Shown here: positions 55,769 to 63,444 of the stretch, piece after piece
Numbering within the stretch: position 1 is the first letter of the stretch
Layout of the letters: each line of letters starts with the position of its first letter
NCBI RefSeq assembly: GCF_001050375.1
Contig: NZ_KQ130495.1
Coordinates: 1-64,000 of the forward strand
DNA length: 64,000 bases
DNA from: Catenovulum maritimum
Lineage (GTDB): Bacteria; Pseudomonadota; Gammaproteobacteria; Enterobacterales; Alteromonadaceae
Direction: 5' to 3'
The notes under the pieces: generated by a model
What the model was told of the DNA's origin: nothing
What the model saw: the letters and a program-made list of their open reading frames with translations, nothing else
Database searches by the model: none
Translations under genes and position numbers: made by a program

Positions 55769-56641
55769 ATGGATACCCTAGCAGAAACACTTGCTCAATT
55801 TGAGCAACTTGATCAAACCAAAATCGTTCCCGTTTTCTCTGGCGGTGGAACCCGAGCTTCGGCGCATATTGGGATACTACAAGCATTAAAAGAATTAAAA
55901 ATTGAATTTGATAACCTTGTCGGTGTTTCTGGCGGGAGTATTATTTCAGCATTGTACTGCTCAGGAATGGATATTAATGATATTAAGCAACTCGCTTTAG
56001 ATACTGATTTTAAGCAGTTCAGAGGTTACAGCCTGATTCGCTTATTTCGAGATGGTGGCTTAGATTCAGGTGATAAGTTTGAAAAATGGATGGATCATCA
56101 TTTAAAAGGCGCAACATTTGCTGATTTAAAATACAATTTAAATGTATTAGCAACGGATGTAAATGGAGGCGGTCCAGTCGTCTTTAATAAAACTAGAACA
56201 CCTAGTTTAAAAGTTTCTAAAGCTGTTCGATTCTCTATGTCTATACCACTCATGTTCAGCTTCCAAAAATATGAGGATCACATTTTAACAGATGGCGCCA
56301 TTTTAGCTGAAGATGCTTTATTTAATGATTGGGCTGGGGATGGAACACCAACGATTTGCTTCAGATTAAAAAGTAAACCGGGTAAACAAAAACCGCAAAG
56401 GGCTTCGATTTTTCCATTGAAAAATTATGTCCTAATGCTAGTTAGAACTTTTATGACAGCAGTTTCTCGAGAATATGTTCAAGCAAATCACTGGCATAGC
56501 ACAATTGTAATTGACACAGGCACGATTTCACCGGTCGATTTCAACCTAAATAACGAACAAAAGGAAGAGTTGTATCAAGCAGGCTACTCGACAGTGTTAT
56601 CAATAATTCCTAAGAAGCTTTTTCAACCTGTGAAAGGTTAG
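55769..56641 (+). CDS. Patatin-like phospholipase
   Basis: A 290-residue protein with the patatin oxyanion motif FSGGGTRASAHIG (about 27-39), the nucleophile elbow GVSGGS (Ser near 58) and the catalytic Asp in LTDGAI. It has no signal peptide. It would hydrolyse acyl esters of lipids. It is probably co-transcribed with the YdcF-like gene, and its neighbours suggest a role in lipid supply or envelope changes. Confidence 0.88.
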   Translation: MDTLAETLAQFEQLDQTKIVPVFSGGGTRASAHIGILQALKELKIEFDNLVGVSGGSIISALYCSGMDINDIKQLALDTDFKQFRGYSLIRLFRDGGLDSGDKFEKWMDHHLKGATFADLKYNLNVLATDVNGGGPVVFNKTRTPSLKVSKAVRFSMSIPLMFSFQKYEDHILTDGAILAEDALFNDWAGDGTPTICFRLKSKPGKQKPQRASIFPLKNYVLMLVRTFMTAVSREYVQANHWHSTIVIDTGTISPVDFNLNNEQKEELYQAGYSTVLSIIPKKLFQPVKG

Positions 56642-56820
56642 CGTTTGCTGTTGGCAATAACTCGCCTTTTATCGGCTCTGATTAGCATTGTTTATTTTGC
56701 CTAATATTCAATTAGATATATCAATTTAACTTACACGAAGCTAAACTGATTTATATTTTTATTTTTTATTTATTTAGAAAATAACTTTATATATATTAAT
56801 CTTAGTTATTATGCTGAATT

Positions 56821-56836
56821 GTTAGAATTTTCTAAC
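56821..56836. promoter_or_regulatory. 16-bp palindrome upstream of the acyltransferase gene
   Basis: GTTAGAA-TT-TTCTAAC is a perfect inverted repeat 50 bases before the acyltransferase start codon. It has the size of a repressor or activator site. No regulator can be assigned. Confidence 0.4.
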
Positions 56837-56885
56837 TTTGTTATTACAGTCGAATTTTATTTAAACAAGGCTAGTTAGGTATAAA

Positions 56886-57719
56886 ATGAAAGCATTACGG
56901 AAATTAGCAGATAAGCCTATTATTGGTCCAGTTGTAAAAGCTGCTATTCGTTATTTTGCAGATAAAGAAGTCGATGGTATCTCTGGACATTTTTCCCAGT
57001 TTTTAACTCCTTTACTTGCGACAACTCCTGAGCTTAAACAAGATACATACAGAGTTAGACATAATGTGTACTGTGAAGAGCTATCATTTTTGGAAAAGCA
57101 TGAATCTGGAATGGAACAAGATCATTTTGATGCCCATTCCATCCATTGTGCTATCAAGCACAAGCATACAGATGCATATGCTGGTACGGTTCGTTTGGTC
57201 GTTTCATCTAGCCTAGATGAAAAGTTGCCTCTGGAAGAATATTGCCCTGACTCTATCGACAATGATGAAGTCCACCCTAGTGACTTTAGCCGCGATAAAA
57301 TATGCGAAATATCTAGACTTGCAATCCCCGCTGACTTTAGGAGGCGTAACGCAGATAAATTCTCAGGAGCAGCAACCGGTGCTATTAATGAGGTATCTTA
57401 TTCAGAATCTGAATTAAGATGTTTCCCTTTTATCGCCGTTGGTTTATACATGTCTTGTGCGTCTATCGCCCATCAACGTGGGATTAAGCATTGCTTTGTT
57501 ATGATGGAGCCTAGATTGGCCAGAAGCCTAAAATTTGTCGGCATTCAATTTAAAAAAATAGGCCCGACAGTGGAATACCATGGTCAAAGAGCACCTTATT
57601 ATATTAGTAATAAAATGTTAATGGATAGCTTAAGTCCTGGCTTTAAAAAATTAATGTACCGAATTGAAGATGATATTGAACTTCAATATAAAGACGCATT
57701 TAAAAAAGGCTTAATGTAA
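56886..57719 (+). CDS. PEP-CTERM/exosortase-associated acyltransferase (FeeM-like)
   Basis: A 277-residue GNAT-fold protein related to N-acyl amino acid synthases and acyl-homoserine-lactone synthases. Signatures are YRVRHNVYCEELSFL (about 57-71), AGTVRLVV (about 101-108) and EISRLAIPADFR (about 145-156). It probably transfers an acyl chain from acyl-ACP to an amine. Proteins of this subfamily occur near exosortase systems. It is paired with the ThiF-like gene 42 bases downstream. The product is unknown. Confidence 0.85.
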   Translation: MKALRKLADKPIIGPVVKAAIRYFADKEVDGISGHFSQFLTPLLATTPELKQDTYRVRHNVYCEELSFLEKHESGMEQDHFDAHSIHCAIKHKHTDAYAGTVRLVVSSSLDEKLPLEEYCPDSIDNDEVHPSDFSRDKICEISRLAIPADFRRRNADKFSGAATGAINEVSYSESELRCFPFIAVGLYMSCASIAHQRGIKHCFVMMEPRLARSLKFVGIQFKKIGPTVEYHGQRAPYYISNKMLMDSLSPGFKKLMYRIEDDIELQYKDAFKKGLM

Positions 57720-57761
57720 AGTCATCATTCTCTTTTAAAATGGATATAAAGGTTTAGTAAA

Positions 57762-58619
57762 ATGTTTAATTACGAGAACGCATTTTCAAGAAATATTGGT
57801 TGGGTCACAGAAAGCGAGCAACAAGTTCTCAGAAGCAAAAGAGTTGCAACCGCAGGGGCTGGGGGAGTTGGGAGTGAGCATATAGTTACCTTAGCTAGAT
57901 TAGGCATAGGTAAATTTAATATATCTGATTTTGACGAATATGAAGTTCATAATTTTAACCGGCAAGCTGGGGCATTTATGTCTACTATAGACAGACCAAA
58001 GGTTGAAGTTATGGAAGAAATCGCCAAAGACATCAATCCAGAAGCTGAAATTAAGTCTTTTCCGGAAGGAATTAATGAATCTAATGTTGATGAGTTTCTT
58101 CAAGATGTTGATGTTTATGTTGATAGCCTAGATTATTTTGCACTCCAAGCCCGTAAATTAGTTTATAAAAAGTGCCTTGAAAAAAATATTCCCGTTGTAG
58201 TTGCTGCGCCAATTGGGATGGGGACTGCACTATTGTGTTTTACGGAAGATAGCATGAACTATGAGGAATATTTTCGCTTTGAAGATTGTAAAACTGAAAA
58301 TGAACAACTCGTTAAATTCTTAATAGGTTTGAGTCCTTCTTTAATTCAACGAAGTTATTTAGTCGATCCATCAACAAGTGATTTTATTGCTAAAAAAGCG
58401 CCTTCATTACCTATGGGAGTTAAATTGTGTGGAGGTGCTGCGGCTTCTTATGTTCTGAAAATTTTACTCGGACGTGGAGAGCTCGTTAAAGCGCCTTATG
58501 GAATACACTTTGACGCTTATAAAAATAAAATGGTTAAGACGTGGCGTCCTTGGGGGAATAGAAACCCAATCCAGCGCTTAATGTTTAGCATCGCCAAGAA
58601 AGTTGTACTTAAAAAATAA
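57762..58619 (+). CDS. ThiF-family E1-like adenylyltransferase
   Basis: A 285-residue Rossmann protein with GAGGVGSEHIVTLARLGIG (about 32-50) and the ATP-site motif DFDEYEVHNFNRQ. These are the key features of ThiF/MoeB/E1 enzymes that adenylate a carboxyl group. The zinc CxxC pairs of MoeB are absent, and no conserved sulfur-carrier or ubiquitin-like gene is nearby. Co-occurrence with the FeeM-like acyltransferase suggests joint synthesis or modification of an acylated small molecule. That is inference. Confidence 0.85.
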   Translation: MFNYENAFSRNIGWVTESEQQVLRSKRVATAGAGGVGSEHIVTLARLGIGKFNISDFDEYEVHNFNRQAGAFMSTIDRPKVEVMEEIAKDINPEAEIKSFPEGINESNVDEFLQDVDVYVDSLDYFALQARKLVYKKCLEKNIPVVVAAPIGMGTALLCFTEDSMNYEEYFRFEDCKTENEQLVKFLIGLSPSLIQRSYLVDPSTSDFIAKKAPSLPMGVKLCGGAAASYVLKILLGRGELVKAPYGIHFDAYKNKMVKTWRPWGNRNPIQRLMFSIAKKVVLKK

Positions 58620-58638
58620 CAAGTTTTTAAAATTCTAA

Positions 58639-58669
58639 GCAGGTGAAACGGTTATTTCACTTGCTTTTT
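58639..58669 (+). terminator. Terminator after the ThiF-like gene
   Basis: GCAGGTGAAA (58639-58648) pairs with TTTCACTTGC (58655-58664) with one G-T pair, followed by TTTTT. It lies 19 bases past the stop. Confidence 0.85.
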
Positions 58670-58800
58670 ATTAAAAAAACACGTCTAGTGGGCGTGGATA
58701 TTTACTTTAAAATATGTTGGTGACTATATAATTTATCTTGGAGTGAAATAATTAGTCATAACATGAATAGGAAGTAAAGTACTCAGAGGAATGTATTCTA

Positions 58801-58832
58801 ATTGCTTTTCCTTCGGCAAGGAATATGGCAAT
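58801..58832 (+). other. Nested hairpin, possible structured RNA
   Basis: An inner stem TTCCTT-CGGC-AAGGAA is enclosed by ATTGC...GCAAT. The region has no gene within 180 bases on the left or 480 on the right. It could be part of a small RNA. Confidence 0.35.
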
Positions 58833-58981
58833 AATAAAGCTATATAGTCAACTCAGTGGCCAATAAAAATGTTAGAATTATTAACGAAAAAGTTAAGACC
58901 AGACTTTAACTTGAAACTGTTCTGTTCGATTCTATCTACCTAGCTATAAAATTACCCACTTAACAAAGCTTGACTAACGCT

Positions 58982-59029
58982 TTAGGCATGCTATTAGGCA
59001 TGCTATTAGGTATGCTATTAGGCATGCTA
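58982..59029. repeat. Four tandem copies of a 12-bp unit
   Basis: The unit TTAGGCATGCTA is repeated four times without gaps, with one base change in the third copy. Each copy contains the palindrome GCATGC. The array lies about 130 bp upstream of the candidate PrsR site. Confidence 0.85.
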
Positions 59030-59162
59030 GTTACCGCGCGTATATTATCTTTGACTCTCGTTACGTATATGCTCAAGCAAGCGCTTTCCCCATATTTAAT
59101 GTTAACTTGAGTTTCTTTTCTAGGAGTTGTTGACATCGCTCTCGTTTTAAATTCTGTTTGTA

Positions 59163-59179
59163 TGTCAGTATTTTTTACA
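59163..59179. promoter_or_regulatory. Candidate PrsR enhancer site upstream of the PEP-CTERM gene
   Basis: TGTCAGTATTTTTTACA has the TGT-N11-ACA form. The embedded AGTAT-TTTTT-ACACT dyad (59167-59181) has one mismatch. It lies about 83 bp upstream of the -24 element of a sigma-54 promoter, a normal enhancer distance. Confidence 0.65.
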
Positions 59180-59251
59180 CTAGTGTTTCGGTAATAATTG
59201 AAATATTTACCAGGGCCCCTTAATTTGTTGTTTTTATTGGGTTTTTTAAAG

Positions 59252-59268
59252 TTGGCATTGGGGTTGCA
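59252..59268 (+). promoter_or_regulatory. Sigma-54 (-24/-12) promoter of the PEP-CTERM gene
   Basis: TTGGCATTGGGGTTGCA matches the sigma-54 consensus TGGCA-N6-TTGCA. GG (59254-59255) and GC (59266-59267) are exactly 10 bases apart. Transcription would begin near 59279, about 40 bases before the start codon. Confidence 0.8.
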
Positions 59269-59320
59269 TTATTGTGGTTACAAGCAACATAATATTCTTA
59301 ACGATACAGGAAACTTAATT

Positions 59321-60358
59321 ATGAAAAAGTTAAATAAATTAGCTCTAGGGATTGCACTAAGTACAGTATCTGCTTTTTCTCAAGCTGGTACTATCATTAC
59401 TAACTGGGGCTATATCAATGAAGCTGGTTTCGCAAATGCGACTACTGGTTATGCTAAAGAAGTTCAAACAGTTAATGGCGCAAAAAACTCATTTTTAGAT
59501 CCGAATACATTACAGCCACTAGATTCAACTGGTGCAGCATCACCGACTAATGGCAATAACTGGGCACTAAATTATGAAGATGGTTTAGTATATGATTTGG
59601 GAACAGCGGGTTATGTTAGTGGTTCTTCTAACGTGAGTGATAGCTCTACTGGTCTTTCAATTTTCGAAGAACCTACTGTTAACAACCCTGCAGGCATTCC
59701 AAGTGGTGCTTTATATGATGAAATATGTTGGGGTAAAGGCCCTAGCTGTTTGTCTTTTAAAGACGGAAACGGCGCTGATGTATCTCGTTTAGAAGGTACA
59801 GCGACAGTTAACGCAAATGGTGGTACCAACTGGAATACTGGTACAACAATGTCACACAAAAATAAAATTACTGGTTCTCCTTCATTAACTTCAATCGATT
59901 TGATTGACGGTTTGAAATTATTCAGTAATGAAGTTGTTGGTGGGCAGTTACCGTTAATCGAATTAGGTTTCGACATCATCTTCAATGAAACATATGATGC
60001 GCCTGAATTGTTTGACTACGCGCCAGATGATGCATTTATCGTATCAATTCCAGCTGAGTTTAACTCTCTTGTAACTTTTGGTGCTGACTATATTGATATC
60101 ACTTTAGGTTTAGACCTTACTGGTGCAGTAGCTGCTGGTTATCACACTGATTATGAAGTTGTAACTCGTATTAGTGGTTTAGAAGTTGTTTCTGTCTCTA
60201 ATAACCAAGCGTTTGGTTTAATTACTCCTGAAGGCGGAACTAACCTTTTAAATGCTGCATTCGCAATTCGCGCAGTAGGTGTTCCAGAGCCAGTATCGAT
60301 CGCTATCTTCGGTCTTGGCTTGTTAGGTTTAGCTGGTGCAAGTCGCAGAAAAGCTTAA
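59321..60358 (+). CDS. PEP-CTERM sorting-signal protein
   Basis: A 345-residue exported protein with a signal peptide (cut near STVSAFSQA|G) and a C-terminal PEP-CTERM signal: VPEP (321-324), a hydrophobic helix, then RRKA. Exosortase cleaves such tails during surface sorting. The middle has a SHKN segment (about residue 178) like the THxN subfamily. The start at 59321 is chosen because a proper signal peptide begins there. The longer frame from 59198 would run through the sigma-54 promoter. The function of the mature protein is unknown. No exosortase gene is in the window. Confidence 0.92.
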   Translation: MKKLNKLALGIALSTVSAFSQAGTIITNWGYINEAGFANATTGYAKEVQTVNGAKNSFLDPNTLQPLDSTGAASPTNGNNWALNYEDGLVYDLGTAGYVSGSSNVSDSSTGLSIFEEPTVNNPAGIPSGALYDEICWGKGPSCLSFKDGNGADVSRLEGTATVNANGGTNWNTGTTMSHKNKITGSPSLTSIDLIDGLKLFSNEVVGGQLPLIELGFDIIFNETYDAPELFDYAPDDAFIVSIPAEFNSLVTFGADYIDITLGLDLTGAVAAGYHTDYEVVTRISGLEVVSVSNNQAFGLITPEGGTNLLNAAFAIRAVGVPEPVSIAIFGLGLLGLAGASRRKA

Positions 60359-60378
60359 TTTAAATAGTACTAAATACT

Positions 60379-60411
60379 AAAACCGTTACTATATTAGTAA
60401 CGGTTTTTTTT
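60379..60411 (+). terminator. Terminator after the PEP-CTERM gene
   Basis: AAAACCGTTACTA (60379-60391) pairs with TAGTAACGGTTTT (60395-60407), followed by more T. The 13-bp stem has a 3-base loop. Confidence 0.9.
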
Positions 60412-60417
60412 ATTGTA

Positions 60418-60434
60418 TGTCAGTGTTTTTTACA
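60418..60434. promoter_or_regulatory. Third TGT-N11-ACA site, upstream of prsT
   Basis: TGTCAGTGTTTTTTACA is nearly identical to 59163-59179 and includes the perfect dyad AGTGT-TTTTT-ACACT (60422-60436). It lies about 180 bp before prsT. I found no GG-N10-GC promoter between it and prsT, so its target is uncertain. Confidence 0.6.
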
Positions 60435-60614
60435 CTTTCTGTTGATTAATTTTTAATGTCATTATATTATCCGAGACATTCCATTCCTATTAATCGATAT
60501 CTAATCTAATCATTTTTTATGTTGTGAAGATAATATTAATATTTTTATTACACATAGCGATTTAAAAGTTATAAGCTATAAATACGATGTATAGGTTTTA
60601 ATAAATATGAGTAT

Positions 60615-63380
60615 ATGGATCATATGAATAATAATATTGGCATTTTGGGAGTTTGTTTTTTTTGTTTAGCGTTGTCCGGTTGCTTTAGTTCAAAGTCAAC
60701 AGATACTTATATTGCAGAGTCTAAAGCTTACATCGCTAATAATGATACATCAGCTGCCATTATTGCTTTAAAAAATGCGGTTGCGAGCGAACCATCAAAC
60801 GCTGAGGCGCGTTATTTACTCGGTAATGAATATTTAAAAATAGGTTCATATTTACAAGCTCAAAAAGAGATTGAAATAGCTTATGAGTTAACCCCGACCG
60901 AAGATATTGCGCTCAGTTACGCTAAAGTGTTATACCTAGTTGATTCATTTACTGAAAGTTTATCTGTTATTGATGGTATAAAGCCTGAAAATTTATCTCT
61001 GGATGAACTGCATTATTATAAATACTTGAATCTATTTGCGCTTGGGGAAATTGACGAAGCGCTCTCTGTACTTTCCCTAAACAAAGCTAAACAAGAGCCT
61101 TATATTAGTTTATATAAGGCAATTATGTTATTAGAGCAAAAAAAGGGTGTAGAAGCTTATACATTAACCAAAAATATTGCTGAGGCACATCAGAATCATC
61201 TAGAGTTTGTTCAAGTTCACGCTAGGTTAGCTAATTTAAATCAAGATTTTGGCGTTGCTGCTGAGTTTTATGAGCATTACTCACGTTTGCAGCCTGAGCA
61301 GCATATTATTAAGCTCATGCTTGCTGACGCGTATATCAAAGATAAAAATTTTAAACCCGCATCATTAATACTAGACAAGCTATTGAAGGAATTTCCTTCT
61401 AATGGATATTCTAACTTGTTTAGAGCTATGGTCCATTTTGAGCAGCAGCAATGCAAGCAAGCACATTCTAGAGCGGTAAAAGCAATTCAAGCAGGACTAT
61501 CAACTAACACGAGTCGACTAATCGCAGGTACTTGCGCATATAAAATTGATAAATTAGAAGAAGCTTACAGCCATTTAATTGCACTTCAAAAAATATCAAC
61601 CTTGGATGAGTCAATTAAACGTTTGTTGTCTGTTGTACAACTAAGACTAGGTTATTCTGATGACGCAGTTGATAATTTGATGTCGTTAACGGAAACTTCG
61701 GAAGCTGACTCATCACTGTTTATTGAGGCAGGCATGCAAGCATATAAGAGTGGAAATGAGTCTGTTGCTAAAGCGATGGTTGAGCGCTCTAAAGCACTTT
61801 CTCCTTCCAAAATAGAAGATCTGACTAAGTTGGGTCTTTTAGATTTTTCTGTTTCTCAAGATGATAGCTTATTAAGAGACCTCTCTGATACAGATAATGC
61901 TAACGGTAAGAGTCGATTAGCATTAATCGCAGTATATTTACGCCAGAAGAAATTTTCTGACGCTTTAAAGGAAGCGGAAAAGTGGCTTGCTTTAGACGGA
62001 GAAAATGTAGAGGCGCTAAATGTTGCAGGGTATAGCGCTATGAATTTAACCCGTGACGATTTAGCTGCTAGTTACTTTGAAAAGTCGCTGTCGATTAAAT
62101 CAGACAATACTATGGCTATCACGTTTTTCGCGGATAAGTACATCGCTCAAAAAGACTTAGAAAACGCTCAAAAAATGTTATCTAAGCTGATTGGCTCTGA
62201 ACAAGCAAGCCTGATTAATTACACCTATTATTATGCTGGCTACAAAAGAATGGGACTAGAGGAACAAGCTATACAAGTCCTCGCCTCCAAATACAAATCA
62301 AATAAAGAAAATGCGGACTTTCTTTATTTATACACTAAAGCGCTTTTCTCTGAAAAAAAATATCATAAAGTGATAGATTTGCTAAGAAGTACTTCGGCGA
62401 ATAAAATTTATCCTGAACAACATTGGTACATGCTTGCTGAAAGTTATGTTGCTCTAAAAGAGTTGGAAGCAGCGTTTAGAGCTTTCGAACTTTGGACTAA
62501 ATCTTCGCCTAGCTCTATCCGCCCTTGGTTAAGATTACTTTCTTTGTCAGAAATGACAATGCAATACTCAAAAGGTAGCTCTATTGTCCGCCAAGCGAAA
62601 GTTCATTTTCCAGATGATGTAAAGTTGGATATTTATGATATTAACTTTAGGCTTAAACTAAAAAATACAACAGGTGTCGAAAAGCTTATTGAGAAGGTAG
62701 AACTATTTGATCCTAATTTAGTTACATTATGGAGATTCAAGAGTGAACTGGCGTTATTGTTGAATAAGCATGATGACTCAGTACTTGCACTAACGGAGTA
62801 TTATAAGCTGAAGCCAACGAATAAAGCTGCATTAAGTGTATATCAATTGATGAAATCCGATATTAAAACTAAAAATCGTTCGTATGAATTTTTAACGACT
62901 CATGCTGAAAAGTTTCCTCAAAGAGCAAAAGATATGTGGTTTATTTTAGGCAATGATTATTTGTCTACGGATCCCAACAAAGCTAAATCTGCTTATTTAA
63001 AAAGCATCGATTTGAATGACAAAAATTATATTGCTCATAATAACTTGGCTTGGCTATATTCTCAGAGTGGAGAGATGGATAAAGCAATAGAGCATGGACT
63101 ATCTGCCAACAAACTTAGTCCTAATAATCCTCAAATTATGGATACATTAGGAATGGTATATTTAAAAAATAAAGAATATAGCAAAGCTTATGGTTATTTG
63201 TTTGAGGCATTTCAAGTAGATTCGGATAATACGGCTATTGCTTCTAATCTGATAGAGGTGCTTATTGATATAACAGATAAGTCTCAATTAAATGATGCCA
63301 TTAACTTAATTGAATCTAGTCCTGTTGGGAGTGAAGCTTCTTTGTCTGAAAAACTCAATGACATTAAAGCTAAACTATAA
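60615..63380 (+). CDS. prsT: PEP-CTERM system TPR-repeat lipoprotein PrsT
   Basis: A 921-residue lipoprotein (lipobox LALSGC, Cys23) built almost entirely of tetratricopeptide repeats. Size and layout match the TPR lipoprotein that accompanies exosortase systems together with PrsK and PrsR. It is probably envelope-anchored and holds export or polysaccharide assembly partners together. Met4 (60624) is an alternative start, and neither has a good ribosome site. The gene after it (63445) is also of a type found with exosortase loci. Confidence 0.93.
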   Translation: MDHMNNNIGILGVCFFCLALSGCFSSKSTDTYIAESKAYIANNDTSAAIIALKNAVASEPSNAEARYLLGNEYLKIGSYLQAQKEIEIAYELTPTEDIALSYAKVLYLVDSFTESLSVIDGIKPENLSLDELHYYKYLNLFALGEIDEALSVLSLNKAKQEPYISLYKAIMLLEQKKGVEAYTLTKNIAEAHQNHLEFVQVHARLANLNQDFGVAAEFYEHYSRLQPEQHIIKLMLADAYIKDKNFKPASLILDKLLKEFPSNGYSNLFRAMVHFEQQQCKQAHSRAVKAIQAGLSTNTSRLIAGTCAYKIDKLEEAYSHLIALQKISTLDESIKRLLSVVQLRLGYSDDAVDNLMSLTETSEADSSLFIEAGMQAYKSGNESVAKAMVERSKALSPSKIEDLTKLGLLDFSVSQDDSLLRDLSDTDNANGKSRLALIAVYLRQKKFSDALKEAEKWLALDGENVEALNVAGYSAMNLTRDDLAASYFEKSLSIKSDNTMAITFFADKYIAQKDLENAQKMLSKLIGSEQASLINYTYYYAGYKRMGLEEQAIQVLASKYKSNKENADFLYLYTKALFSEKKYHKVIDLLRSTSANKIYPEQHWYMLAESYVALKELEAAFRAFELWTKSSPSSIRPWLRLLSLSEMTMQYSKGSSIVRQAKVHFPDDVKLDIYDINFRLKLKNTTGVEKLIEKVELFDPNLVTLWRFKSELALLLNKHDDSVLALTEYYKLKPTNKAALSVYQLMKSDIKTKNRSYEFLTTHAEKFPQRAKDMWFILGNDYLSTDPNKAKSAYLKSIDLNDKNYIAHNNLAWLYSQSGEMDKAIEHGLSANKLSPNNPQIMDTLGMVYLKNKEYSKAYGYLFEAFQVDSDNTAIASNLIEVLIDITDKSQLNDAINLIESSPVGSEASLSEKLNDIKAKL

Positions 63381-63444
63381 GGTTATGTGCAAGGGAATGG
63401 TTCAAACACTCTCTTGCTGATAAATAAAATGTTTAATTTCTCTT

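Larger units (their letters stand above)
58670..59162. other. Long intergenic region upstream of the PEP-CTERM gene
   Basis: Nearly 500 bases without a convincing reading frame. It holds a nested hairpin (58801-58832) and a four-copy 12-bp repeat (58982-59029). A small RNA or leader could be encoded, but no promoter-terminator pair is clear. Confidence 0.45.

Noticed and set aside
56650-56700. Sigma-54 promoter upstream of the acyltransferase gene
   Set aside because: TTGGCAATAACTCGCC and CGGCTCTGATTAGC have GG and GC separated by 9 bases instead of 10, and no TGT-N11-ACA site is near.
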